DNA from: Akanthomyces muscarius | Taxonomy: Eukaryota; Ascomycota; Sordariomycetes; Hypocreales; Cordycipitaceae | Length of the DNA: 64,000 nt | Assembly: GCF_028009165.1 (NCBI RefSeq) | Contig: NC_079246.1 | Location: 3,658,001-3,722,000 of the forward strand | Direction: 5' to 3' | Part shown: positions 53,036 through 64,000 of the stretch, one piece after another | How positions within the stretch are numbered: position 1 is the stretch's first letter | Layout of the letters: the number at the start of each line of letters is the position of its first letter | Program-made: the position numbers and the translations under genes | The notes under the pieces: model-generated | The model's database searches: none | What the model was told of the DNA's origin: nothing | What the model saw: the letters and a program-made list of their open reading frames with translations, nothing else

Positions 53036-55141
53036 ATGGCAGACACGGAGCCTAATGCGCAACAGCCGCCCGCCCTGGTGTGCCCGGAGGAAGCGCCACT
53101 GTTAAACCAAGACACACTTAACCCGCTTGCCGCAGACACTTCTCTCGCTGACGACGATGAACCAACCGACAGCCATGCGCTCGCGAACCAAACTGCCGTC
53201 AACGCCGATCGATTCGGAGTCAATCGCCGCAACTCCAACTACAAAGAGGTGTTGGACCTAGGATGGAACGAAGAGGACAAAACTCGGCTTCAGCCTATTG
53301 TCCAGGGTATCGAGAATGAGGAGCTATGGGCACTGGTGCGCCGTTTCAACAAGCAAGCCTTCAAGGTGCGAACAGTTGAGCAGCCGCCGCTCGCCAACCT
53401 CGACATGAACATTGCAGACGAGGAGGAGTTCTCGCCGGAAAAGCTGCGCGCGCATCTGGAGCGATGCTACGTCTCGGTTGTGGTGCCTGTCTGCGCTGCG
53501 TGGAACCATGTTGTCCGATTGCGTTCTTGGAACGAGCGCGATCGTACACTGTCGTTTCTTGCAGTTTACCTTTGCGCTTGGTTACTGGATCTTCTCGTTC
53601 CCACGACGGTGTTATTTTTCATCATCTTGATTCTGGCGCCCAGAGCACGAAAAGTCGCTTTTCCAACGGCGCCGATCTCTCTCATTGATTCCGGAACCGG
53701 CAATTTGCAGACACCAGCGGCAGGAGTCGCCGCTACGGATGACACCTTGACAGGTGCACCAGAAAAGGTTCAAGGCGAGGCTGTTGAACAAGAGGCTCAC
53801 CATTTTGTCAATACACTTGGCTCGGTAAGCAGATCACTTCAATGACTTAATTTTGTTAAAGATGCTGACGGTTAATTTACGTGACAGGTCGCTCTCAGCA
53901 CTACGATCGGAGGCCCTTCGCAGGATGACGAGGACGATACTGGTACGGCGCCAGGCGCCGATAAATTGATTGAAAAGGTTTCGGAAGCGAAAGCGAGTGC
54001 TGCAGAGGGCGATGCCGGCAAAGCCCACGATGCGACACGGCAGCCCGCCTCAAAAATGGTCTGGCAGCGCACCAAACCTTTTATGCACGCAATCACTGAT
54101 CTTGCCGACACATGGGAACGTTTCGCAAATGCACTGAATGCGACGCCTCCTTTTCCCAAATCGCGCCCTAGAATCAAACTTGCTGCACCTTTGCTGCCCA
54201 TTGTCGTGGCATCGTATTTTACCACGCCTTACATGCTCACGAAAATTTCTGGACTCGTGCTTGGATTTCTGCTCTTCGCCAAACCATTGCTGGATCGTGC
54301 AGTTAAGGTGCTAGGAAGGACCTATCCGCGATGGCAGCGTTTTGTCGAACTGCGACACTCGGTTCTGAAAGGCGTACCGACGAATGCGCAGGTCACCATC
54401 ACGCTTCTTCGGATTGGCGAGAAGAACAAGGCGCCTATTCCCGCTCCGCCGGATCCGGATGCGGTAGCTGGCAAACAAAACCCCCATCTCAAAGAATCGG
54501 GGGACTACGATGGTAAGTGCTAATACTGATTAACTTTGGACGGCGGAGAAAACTGACAATAAGCAAATCTAGGCTCTTCGAGCGAAGATGCTATCTCGCA
54601 AGGCCCAGACAGCACCACCAACCAGCAAGTCAGAAAGCGACCAGGCAAGGGACGCAGAGCTCTGGAAATGCTGAAAGGCACTGTCAAAGGCGGCGTCACG
54701 ACAGCTTTGGTAGCCGATCGCGTCAAGGCATTTGCTGGCGCACACCACGCCAAGGAAAGAGTAGGAGTCGTCAATGACAGCGCCGAAACTCCTCCTGTCG
54801 GCCCCGTGCGTTTCGAAGCCCGCTACAAGGGAAAAAAGGGCTTCGCGTACGTGACGGAGACGGCGACGACACCGGCGCTCAGCTGGTCGCAGGGCGACGA
54901 CGCCGCTGCAACTCCGTCCTGGACGATCTTAGTGTCGGACATTAAAGCACTTAAAAAGGTCGGGGGCTTTGCCTGGCCGAGCAAAATGGTTATCGGGTGG
55001 TCGCTGCAGAAGCAGATTGTGGATGGATTGGTGATTGAGACGGAGAAAGGGGCCGAGTACCACTTGACGGCGGTCTTGATCAGGGATGAGATTTTCAATC
55101 GGCTTATTGCCTTGGGTGACCAGATGTGGCAGTTGGAATAG
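53036..55141 (+). CDS. DUF3292-family membrane protein (660 aa)
   Basis: Three exons: 53036-53824, 53888-54512, 54573-55141, introns 63 and 60 nt. The product is a large fungal-specific protein of the DUF3292 type. Residues 60-150 contain NYKEVLDLGWNEEDKT and LWALVRRFNKQAFKVRTV, followed by two hydrophobic helices (about 181-206: FLAVYLCAWLLDLLVPTTV and continuing). A second membrane part lies near PLLPIVVASYFTTPYML and GLVLGFLLFAKPLL. The C-terminal domain has WTILVSDIKALKKVGGFAWP and WSLQKQIVDGLVIET, a PH/GRAM-like beta pattern that could bind lipids. Function is unknown; an organelle-membrane role is a guess. Confidence 0.8.
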
Positions 55142-57581
55142 ACTGATGTTGTAGTGAACAAAAAAATTGAAAGATATGCACGGGGGGCTTCAGTGTTGGG
55201 CCATGATAGCGGGACGATGAGTAGGGGGCTCAGAGCCCACCCGTTTCTGGCAACAGTTCGGAAATTGTTGTAATTTATCTAGCTCACAACCGAACAGCGT
55301 CACAGTACAGTTCTACGGATCTACAAGTTGCGGCATAGTCAATGCTTTCCATATTTATGGTATAACTCTCCTAGGCAAAAATTTCAAAATCGAGTGGCAG
55401 ACGCGATTGGGAGAAGAGACTGTCGACGCGGCACTGATAGCATGTCTCCTCTATCGATCGACGTCAATGCTTGGGGCACGAAACACTGTCTTGATTGAAA
55501 GTACATAGACTGGGCAGGACGGCGTCGTAGTTGGGTCGGAGCAGTCATGGCCAGGGCCAGGGAAACAAGGTTAGTGTGGCAAAGATGGCGTAAAGGGACT
55601 GCAGATCGTGGGTCAATTCTAGTCTGCATTTTCGTATCGCACCTAACACCACCCGTCGGTTGCTAGAAACGGCAAAGCCCAGGAACGAAGCCGTTGAAAA
55701 TGATGGCTGGCTGATTGCCAGAGAGCGGCTACCAGGATTCGGCCCAAGCTTGTGGGACACACCCCTGTGTTGAACTAGTTATCAATCACTAACTGAGTTA
55801 ACTTGGTACCAAACAGGCAGGTAGCGTTGGCAGTTGGCAGGTGGCACCAGGTGGAAGGCCCGTAAAATGCCTGGTGGCGATTTTCCGCCCGCTAATCTAG
55901 CAGCTGCGCATCTTCTAACTACCCCTGTAAGGCTGACCGTAGTGGTCCTGGCACACACACGTGCGACACGTCAATATACTCCATCAAGGCACTGGTCATT
56001 GCTCACCTCAGGGCATTGCAACCGCTCTGCGTGGCACTGACTGGTGCAGACAGTCGACCCCGCTGGATCCCGGCTGTGCAGGGCTCAACGGCTGGCTACC
56101 TGACTCATGGGCGCCATTTCGGCAATTGTCACAGTTGTTGCCAGTCCATTGCCGGGTCGTCGTTCCCAGGGCCGTCGCAGGGATTCATCTGATGTCCATC
56201 TTCCCCAGCCTCGGCATACTGGAGAGCCACCAAAACACACCCAAGCTTTTTCTTCGTCGGCCATTCTCCCCGTGTGTATGTTCTAGCCTCAACGGACTCA
56301 CCTGAGATCAGCTGGTTGAGTCATGTACTGCATACATAACTATAATCTACCCAGAATTGAAGCCGCCTGCGAGTATGTCTGCGGGTTACAGTACCCTTCA
56401 CAGCGCTCGATTGGGAAGGAAGATCGTGTACCCCTGTATACGAGCTACAGCCTCGATCTTTTTGAACGTAATTTTCGATACGCTAACTTGGCTCCGAGTT
56501 CGTTCGGGCAACGTCCTTCTATACAGCCTGCGTCAGCCTCGTACTCAGAGGAGGGGGCGTGAGCGTCGCAACGTCCCCGATGAAAGGCGGGAAACATGGT
56601 TATGTGGCTTAGATAGTTGGGGCCGGGGATTCCAAAACCAGGCTGTCCCTTAGCCGCGGGGGTGATGAATAGCAGAAGAGATCGGTTGGCACGCCACAAA
56701 AGTACACGTGAAGTTAAGTGCAGCAACTTGAACAGCTTGAGATGGCACATAAGACAGGATGGCAAGAAATAGAATCCTTTTGCAGAAATGCGCAAAAGGT
56801 TAATCGCTTGATATCTGCTCTCGCTCCCTCGCAGCTGAGATCAGACATTGGTTCGGTGATCATCCTCGAATCATTAGCCTGGCGCCCGGGTGACCCGACT
56901 TGGCACCATACCGCATGTTACTGTGCTAGCTGTATTGCTGCGTTCTCTTGGCCAATGAATAAAAGCCGAATTCTTGGATTGCATGCGTATAATCTTACAG
57001 CATGGGTGGTGCATTGTAAACGTTGTTGCACCTGCAGCAGAACAGCACAGAGACAAACGGTCGTCCCTGGCTTGGCGGTGGCCATGGTCTCACGAGAGAC
57101 TGTAGGGTCTATTTAAGACCGAATCGATTAATTTTCTGTCCCATGTGAGAACTCTATATCGGTAGTACGTAGTAGCATAGGCTCGTTTGTCATAGCAGTA
57201 TTCTGGTTCTCCTTCTCGAGCAGCTCCAGTTGTCGTTAGTGCTCTATACCTACGCTTCAAAACCTTGAATTTATGTTGCGCAACGCTTTGATTGAGTCTG
57301 CAAAGGTTCCAGCTTTTTGTCACTGGTGTGTGAGTTGCATTCGGCATTCATAACAGCATCACTCTGGTCTGCTGCAGCGGCGCAGTCATATAATACAATT
57401 GGCGCCTCTTGGCGCCTTGTTGATGACGCTGATCTTTTTTCGGTATTGTTTCTTTGATGTTCGTACATGGCCCGCCATACAGCGACTCTCCCCGTTGGCA
57501 TTGCTTGCTTGTTGCATGGTCACTTGTGGGAACAGCTGTTCAGGAGCACGGCTGACCCGGATCAACAAGTTGGCGAACCAG
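55142..57581. other. Gene-poor stretch, 2.4 kb
   Basis: No supportable gene; frames such as 55961-56305, 56323-56653 and 56718-57116 have irregular composition and no motif. A repeated ggcaggt phrase occurs at 55815-55850. Confidence 0.35.
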
Positions 57582-58121
57582 TCATCGTCTCTGATCGAGC
57601 GTGGTGGTGCCCAAGATGCAGCCCCATATGTTGTGTTGGCTGGAAGGACGGCTGCAGCCGCAGCTAACCCCCTGAGTCAACTGGCCCAGGCTTACGAAAG
57701 CGCCGTAAGCTGTCGGCAGAGTTTCCGCAGCTGAGAACGCAATAGTCGTTGATTCTATCGGCATTCTGGCGAGTGTTGCTTCTGATGTTGGTGCTGCCAA
57801 CTGTATAGCATTTTCCTGGGGACTGCATTGGTCAAAGCAGGTCGTGCACGTCGACGCACTCGTAGTATCGTGAAACATGGAAAGCGATGATGGACTGTCA
57901 TCGGGTCGTATCTGCTCCATGAGCCGCACGAGCTCATTCTCAAGAGCGTGGTTACGGGCGATGAGCTGCTGGAGGGCGGTGCTGCTCTGCTCGTTCAACT
58001 TCACCCGCAGCTCGCGGACCTCGGCCTCGAGACTTTCAACACGGGCCTTGTTTCTTGCACGCATCGCTCTTTGCGCCAAGCGATCATTAGCCCGCTTGCG
58101 GGCCAACTGAGATGCTGTCAT
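57582..58121 (-). CDS. Short bZIP protein (179 aa)
   Basis: Starts at ATG 58119-58121. The basic region LARKRANDRLAQRAMRARNK (residues 7-26) is followed by a zipper with leucine/hydrophobic heptads (VESLEAEVRELRVKLNEQSS, LIARNHALENELVRLMEQI). After about residue 75 the sequence is Ser/Thr-rich without a domain. Fungal bZIP proteins of this type usually continue into a longer C-terminal domain, so this one may be truncated or may have further exons I could not find. A longer in-frame extension upstream (to 58262) lacks family similarity. DNA-binding activity as a dimer is likely. Confidence 0.7.
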   Translation of the reverse strand: MTASQLARKRANDRLAQRAMRARNKARVESLEAEVRELRVKLNEQSSTALQQLIARNHALENELVRLMEQIRPDDSPSSLSMFHDTTSASTCTTCFDQCSPQENAIQLAAPTSEATLARMPIESTTIAFSAAETLPTAYGAFVSLGQLTQGVSCGCSRPSSQHNIWGCILGTTTLDQRR

Positions 58122-61100
58122 GTTGCCGGCGGACTGTCTTCGGGTTTTGGTCACGCGGCTGACGTCTAGATACGTCACGGTTTCGGTATCGGCTGCAATC
58201 ACCAGCGCGTGTAAGTTTCTTGTCCAGAGCACAACAGGGAAAGAGGCCAGGATATAAAGCAATATAGCTAGGCTATAATGTGCTAATATATGTATGAGTT
58301 TTTATTCACTGACCTCGATATCGCGTTGGGATCTGTGTCCTGCTTCGCGGTGTGGCTTGTTGCTCCATCTTCCACCGCGGTTTAGTGATCTTTTCGTTTG
58401 AGGAGCTCCGTGACTTCGTGAGTGCCGGAAGGTATGAGAGGAATGAAAGGTTGTCTTATACGTACCGGGAAAAACAATATATTTTTTTGAACAATGAAGC
58501 TACTGCAAAAGAGGCGACGGACCAATCAACCTCATCGATTTGACATGGTGCTTGGTAGCCAGAGCTTATTCACAACAGCCTCTGCTCTGTGGCTTCTGCT
58601 CCAGCGGACAGGCCAGGTAATGGGCGGGGAACAGGCGTGGACGGCCGGGCCATGGAGCCTCACAAGGCGTGCGTGGAGCTGCCCTTGCCACCCTGCGACG
58701 ATCAATGTTCCGGTCCCAATGGAGGAGGACACTCAGCACTCAAAGTCTTCAGTAAAAGAGCACCAACAACTTTACATTCTCGTCTCAGACACCGTCTCGC
58801 CAATGATGGCAAAGGGCAATGGTAAAGACGATGTTTCCATCCATGCTGGTCGTTGGAGCTCTATTCTCTCCCAATGCAAAGCTGCATAGGATTTAGTATC
58901 TGCTTCGGTAGAACATTGCCAACCACACCTCGCAGCAGTCTGGGCGACGCTAAGGCCACAAACAGTAGCAACTTTTCTCTTTCCTCGCGAAACGTTCTTT
59001 TCAAAAAGATCTACTGGCGGGAGAGCATGACGCACGAGCCGTTTCGTGGCCTTGAGACATACGGACTATGGTATCAACAGCACGCTATTGATTCCATCTG
59101 TTCTGCGACGGACATTACTAACGAAGCTTGGCCTGCCCAATAGCTACTTCATTGGGGCAGCGGGACTCGGGGGTGTAGGCGTGCTTCCAGCCTTGCACCC
59201 TGGCGCCACGCGTTGATCCGGGCGTTGTGGCGCCAGGGGTGCTTGACTCGCCGCAGCGACCGAGTACACCGTTGAGTCTGGCGAGAAGCACTGACGATAT
59301 GTGCGACGCGCCCGGGCCAGGCAAGCGCCGGACCACAACGCAGCTCGTATAGCAGCGTGGACGGCGTTATGTCGCCGAAGGTAGATTGCAGGCAGAGCTA
59401 CACGCTATGATGTCCTTCTCCGGCAACTTCCACATTTCTTGACTACTTTCTTTGGGGTCTCTCACATGGTTGACGATCATCTTTTAGCTACTTCCTGCCC
59501 CTTTTGTTTTCACCTTCTCGAAGTAGTATTTACTCCGCAGTGTTTTCCTTTTTTTTTCGTTGACTAGTCAAGCCTTTTCGCTCCACTGTGCTGGCTGCAG
59601 CACTGTAGCAATGACTCGCATTTTGGGTAGCCGTTGATGACCACAGCCGGCACTACGAATGTGTATACTAAGCTTCAGAATTTATTATTCGGTTGAAACG
59701 TTTGCAACCATATGACCACACAAGGGAAATATCGAAGGAAATGTCGCTAATACCCATTAGCCAGGCAAGCGCCACGCCGCCGTCCCTCCAAGTAATAGTC
59801 CACTCTCCATTTAGCCCAGCTAAGACGTATCGACAAGTCTCCTTTCCTCCTTGAAGAGACACATTTGCCTGTAAGCCGATGAGTGCGGAGCGCATCTTGC
59901 ACAAGTCAGGATCCTGTACTTCTCTCAACAGCCGAAGTCATCGTCCAGGCCTTGTTGACCGGTGAGAGCACCACACGGGTTGAAACCGTTCGTGTAGGTC
60001 CCTGTAAGATATCCGTTGCAATTCAGTATGGTTTGGAATCGGATGCGCAATGTGGGACACTGCATTATTGCTGAGACAGGTAGCACTTCTTTTCGCCCCC
60101 TGCTTTGCTGCCTGTCCTTGGGACGGTTTCTCGTACCAATACTGGGAACAGTGTGCTCGTACGGTCAAACACAGGGATCGTAGGCGGAAAAGATGGCATC
60201 ACGTCTTTGTTATTCGTGATACTAGCGTTAAATGCATCTTGACTCGCGGCGAACTTGGAAAGAGCATTGTTGGCGGCCTGAGGCGATCCGTACGGGTAGA
60301 GGTTGCCCGTCACCTCTTCTCCGTGCAGCTGTGCAGCTGTGCAGCAATTATTGTTACAATACGCCAAGTGAGTGTTCCGTCACTATAACATGAATGTTTT
60401 TCTGTTGGCTTATCTTTCATCGAGAAAAGGAAATCTCCGCATCCTTCTCACTCGGCTGAAAACGCTGGGAGCCCGAGAGTGTAGCTGGCAGCCCTAGGCC
60501 GATGTCACCCCTGGAGCAAAGCCGATGAATAGAGCTAGTGGGAAAGGACATCGTCCGAGGATTTGCGGATACCGTTTTGACGTGTATGGGTGAGGGTTTT
60601 GGCAGAGTCGGCGATCAAACTAGGGAAGGACTCGGTTCCTTTGAACGCGACCACAGCTAACGGTGGCGCACGTCCGGACTTCGCAACGTAGCCTGCAAGC
60701 TCGAATGAGCCGGCAGAAAACCCGACACGGGTCTTGGAGTTCTAAAAGCCAGCTTAAGCGGTGGTGTGCTCAACGCAGGGTGGTTTACCCCCGGAGGGGT
60801 TCGAGTACATCTTCACAATCTGCCTCCGTCGCGTACTTGGAGAAGAGCTCAAACTCAGCGGCTGAATCTTTTTCTGCTTTGTCTTTCGAATATGCGAGCT
60901 TTAACAGGACAAGACGTACAAGACTGAAAGCCTTTAGCGATAAAATAGTTACCTCGATTGCATTGAGACTATTGACCTTTGAGAGCCCGAGTGTGGTGCG
61001 CCACAGTAAGTTGGCTGAGATGTGATACGGTTCGTATTTTCTCGATGTTCTTGAGGTTGAAAGATTGAATTGTATAGGTGATTGATTTGAACGCTGCGGG

Positions 61101-62024
61101 CAGTGAATACTCGTCGTAAATACGCTCCCAAGGAAGCACGGCAAGTGGCACATGACATCGTGGACCATCATTTCGGAGCTTTACAACGCAAGGCCAGGAA
61201 TTGAGACAATGGCATGTTAGTCACATAGGCCTCTCCAGCAGGCAATTCTCAATGTTGGTTCTGGTTGAAGAACCAGGCAGAAGCACTAAGAAGTGATATT
61301 TTGGAATTTATATCAGAGTTTGGCTATGATCTGGCAACAATATAGCTGGTACGTCGACTAGCCGGTGAGCGTGCGAATCGGCGCTACCCTGCAGTCTCGT
61401 GCCCCATGTAACATTCTCCTGTACTGCTACGCCAACTGGCAAAAGACTAGGCATTAATCTCAATGCGAGCATTAACCAGGAGTCCAACTATAGCTTATAA
61501 CTAGCCCTCAGGCAGGCTCGTTACACCCCAGCCGCAGACTGACACTTGCAAATCGAAGCAGTAGAAGCGGAGAAAAAGACGCAGCAACTATAAAAGAGTC
61601 TTTACATTGGCTATTACTTCTACTTGAGCCCTGTTTTGGGTACCGAGGTCCCAAATAAAACCCTCGCACACCGCAAACACCACCAATGGCACTGCTTTTA
61701 GGTTGGGGCGGCTATATGTCCCGTCTTCGATAAACCGTACATGAGGAATGATGATCGCGGCATACATTGAACTCATTACGTCAAATGTATTGTTTCGCTT
61801 TTCAAGCTGTTTGAGAAAAAATAAAAAGCATGTCACTGTTGCCGCTGCCTTCCCAACCGCGGCTCCAAGAAACGTGGAGAAGTTCCACCCCGTCCCTCAG
61901 CGGCTCGCGGCAGCGGTGCGCCGTTAGTCGTCACTTATATAGACTCGATCCCTCTCCGCATTCCCTTAAACCCCAGTTTTGACTTGCCCGTGATATCTAT
62001 CTTTATATTCATTTCCACAGCAAG
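58122..62024. other. Long gene-poor stretch, 3.9 kb
   Basis: Contains several weak candidates, none strong enough to call. The plus-strand frame 58494-58889 begins with basic residues and a hydrophobic stretch (LFTTASALWLLLQRTG). The minus-strand frames 60065-60367 and 59938-60168 overlap in different frames with Asn/Cys-rich segments (CNNNCC, CSQYWYEKPSQGQ), as in a decayed small secreted protein. The minus-strand frame 60785-61171 ends in a helical acidic tail (AEKDSAAEFELFSKYATEAD). No RNA gene was found. Confidence 0.35.
61935..61942 (+). promoter_or_regulatory. TATA-like element of the aldehyde dehydrogenase gene
   Basis: ttatatag, about 83 bases upstream of the ATG at 62025, followed by a C-rich leader. 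Confidence 0.5.
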
Positions 62025-63645
62025 ATGTCCATCAACACCATCTCCCCTTCCACGGGCAAATCCATCTTCGCCCACCCTGGGGTCTTCCCCGCTGACCTCC
62101 CCGCCATTCTTACCACCGCGTCTGACGCTTTCACGACGTACCGCAAGACGACACTCGCGCAGCGCAAGACATGGATCCTCGCGGCACTGGAACATCTGGC
62201 GCGGATGAAGGAGACACTGTGCGAGGAGCTCACGGCGCAGATGGGACGACCGGCAGCCTTTGCGGGCGTGGAAATCGATACGATGCGCAAGCGCGCGGAC
62301 TATATGCTGGGGATCGCGGAGACGGCGCTGGGGGATATGAAGGGTCAGGACGAGGAGGGATTCAAGAGATGGACGAGCCAGGAGCCGGTTGGGCCGGTCC
62401 TGATTGTGTCGGCGTGGAATGTGAGTAGTCACTGACATACTAATAGCACGGAAGGACTGGAGATACTGTCGAGGAGTGAACCAAAGTTCCATGTTGTTGA
62501 GGGCACGGGGCAAAGAAGAATCAAACAGACAAACGCTAACTCTAAGCAAAACAGTTCCCATATCTCATTACTATCAACACCATCGTCCCCGCGCTCCTCG
62601 CCGGCTGCCCGGTGCTCCTCAAACCCTCGCCGCAAACACCCCTCGTCGCGGATCGATTCCTCGACGCATTTGCCGCTGCCAGTCTGCCCGCCGGCGTCTT
62701 CCAGGTGCTGCACACTGGCACTCTTGAGACGGTGCAGCAGGCCGCGCAGCACCCGTCTGTGCAGCAGGTGTGCTTCACCGGCTCTACGGCGGGCGGCCTG
62801 GCGATGAAAAAGGCAACGGTCGACAGGGTCGTGGGTGTGAACCTGGAGCTGGGTGGTAAAGACCCGGCATATGTCCGCGCGGACGCAGACTTGAAGTGGA
62901 CGGCGGCAAATATTGTCGACGGCGCCGTGTTTAACTCGGGCCAGAGCTGCTGCGCGATCGAGAGGGTCTATGTGCATGCGGATGTGCACGATGCCTTTGT
63001 GGCAGAGCTGCAGAAGGAGCTGGAGGGGTATGTTTTGTATACCTGATGGAGATTCAAGCTAACAAACTCAGGTATAAATTGGGTGACCCGGCAGATAAAG
63101 CGACGACGGTAGGCCCCGTCATTTCGGCGACCGCAGTCAAGGCTATTACAGCCCAAGTCGACGACGCCCTCAGCAAAGGCGCTGTAGATGCCACACCCGC
63201 CAACGCCTCGTTCCAGAGCCTGCCGGCCACCGGCAGCTACGTCGCACCCCGACTACTCACCAATGTCAATCACTCCATGGATGTCATGACGGTCGAGACG
63301 TTTGGGCCGATCATTCCCGTGATGAAGGTAGGCAGCGATGAGGAGGCTGTCGCGCTGATGAATGACAGCGAGTACGGCCTGACGGCGAGCATCTGGACAC
63401 GGGACGTAGCGCGGGGCGAGGAGATTGGCGAGGACGTCGAGGCTGGCACGCTGTTTGTGAACCGCGCCGACTGTCCGAACCCGGTGAGTCGAGCACGCAG
63501 ATTGAGACGATGCAGACGCTAACTGTGACAGGATCTCGCGTGGGTGGGCTGGAAGAATTCGGGTCTTGGCTGCACGCTGGGGCCTCGTGGGTTTGATGCG
63601 TTTGTAAAGCTGCGCAGCCACCACATTCGCCTTACTCACGGATAG
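62025..63645 (+). CDS. Aldehyde dehydrogenase family protein (464 aa)
   Basis: Four exons: 62025-62420, 62555-63027, 63072-63483, 63532-63645. It oxidises an aldehyde to the acid with NAD(P). Motifs: PVGPVLIVSAWNFPYL (restored by the first splice), the nucleotide-binding CFTGSTAGG, the general base in NLELGGKDPAYV, the nucleophile NSGQSCCAIER and, later, ETFGPIIPVMKV and FVNRADCPNPDLAWVGWKNSG. The tail SHHIRLTHG ends normally. Introns 1 (134 nt) and 3 (48 nt) differ in length from the usual 50-60. The N-terminus is shorter than in betaine or acetaldehyde dehydrogenases and fits succinate-semialdehyde-type or Meiotically-up-regulated-gene-158-like enzymes. No signal peptide. Confidence 0.92.
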
Positions 63646-63846
63646 CCCGCATGCAGAGATGTGGCTATACTTGCTAGTGTGCGCGGTCTATTGTAGAACT
63701 GCGAGGGCAGCATCGCCAGGGACGCGGATCTTGATCAGCCATCATACTCCTGGGCTCGTTTGGGTTTCGTAGCCAGCAATTTAGCTGATCCGGCCATGGG
63801 GTTTAATGATTACGAAGTAATCTTGTCGAATAAATACTCTCGCTCA
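63646..63846. other. Intergenic spacer
   Basis: Short convergent spacer following the aldehyde dehydrogenase gene; no feature seen. Confidence 0.3.
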
Positions 63847-64000
63847 TCACGCAAACGATATCCACACTTGGCGTTCTTGCATCACCTCAGACAGCTTCCA
63901 CGGACTCACATCATCCGCAGGCTTCGTCCAGATGTGCTCCAGCAGGATCAGAGTCTCCTTCATGTTCCCTAGACCTATAGTACCGTGCATGGCTTGTAGT
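63847..64000 (-). CDS. Possible 3' end of an unrecognised gene (partial)
   Basis: A minus-strand frame is open from the right edge to a TGA at 63847-63849. It encodes about 50 residues including MKETLILLEHIWTKPADDVS and WKLSEVMQERQVWISFA, a helical composition typical of real coding sequence. No family is recognisable from so short a piece, and it could be chance. Confidence 0.35.
   Translation of the reverse strand, partial: LQAMHGTIGLGNMKETLILLEHIWTKPADDVSPWKLSEVMQERQVWISFA

Noticed and set aside
60785..61171. 128-codon minus-strand frame
   Set aside because: Helical, acidic C-terminal part looks protein-like, but there is no start context, family or consistent exon structure.

Overview
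The window is nuclear DNA of a filamentous ascomycete (Pezizomycotina). I infer this from the many short introns (mostly 44-75 nt, GT-AG, usually with a CTAAC/CTGAC-type branch site), the dense layout of roughly 2 kb per gene, and fungal-specific families (DUF3292, NmrA-like, an Abr1-like multicopper oxidase, a fungal bZIP, a Pfs-ankyrin NLR-like relic). A hypocrealean or related Sordariomycete is plausible, but I cannot fix the genus from sequence alone. No rRNA, tRNA, CRISPR array or prokaryotic operon was seen.

Layout. 1-6.4 kb: five small enzyme genes of secondary-metabolite type (metallo-beta-lactamase-fold hydrolase cut by the left edge, alpha/beta hydrolase, SnoaL-like protein, versiconal-hemiacetal-acetate-esterase-like hydrolase, hot-dog thioesterase). 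They look like the flank of a polyketide cluster whose core would lie to the left. 6.9-8.2 kb: a decayed zone with a frameshifted gene remnant, a tiny secreted-peptide ORF and a 331-bp hairpin element with 117-bp arms (MITE-like). 9.4-11.6 kb: a secreted acid sphingomyelinase-like phosphodiesterase. 13.4-33.1 kb: a run of tailoring-type genes without a visible synthase: bZIP regulator, NmrA-like reductase, carboxylesterase, fatty-acid-hydroxylase-superfamily oxidase, LovC/ToxD-like enoyl reductase, secreted beta-propeller protein, EthD-like protein, nitrilase-family hydrolase, sugar-porter MFS transporter and a membrane-anchored multicopper oxidase. 34.4-39.1 kb: two secreted proteins (phosphoesterase/phospholipase C family and an EGF plus GH43-like propeller protein). 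39.1-48.8 kb: more housekeeping genes (N2227/carnosine N-methyltransferase family, NAD(P) malic enzyme, class-I glutamine amidotransferase), interrupted by a tandem-repeat Trp-Pro-rich protein of unknown role. 50.6-52.2 kb: a disintegrating Pfs-ankyrin gene. 53-64 kb: a DUF3292 membrane protein, a short bZIP, a long gene-poor stretch, an aldehyde dehydrogenase, and possibly the 3' end of a gene leaving on the right.

How they may work together (inference): the bZIP and the adjacent redox/ester genes could form a regulated accessory module that modifies a polyketide or terpenoid made elsewhere. The MFS transporter and nitrilase are convergent neighbours and could share a nitrogen/sugar-derived substrate. 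Exon coordinates are my own splice calls. Each multi-exon model was checked for an open, divisible-by-three frame and for family motifs crossing the junctions.
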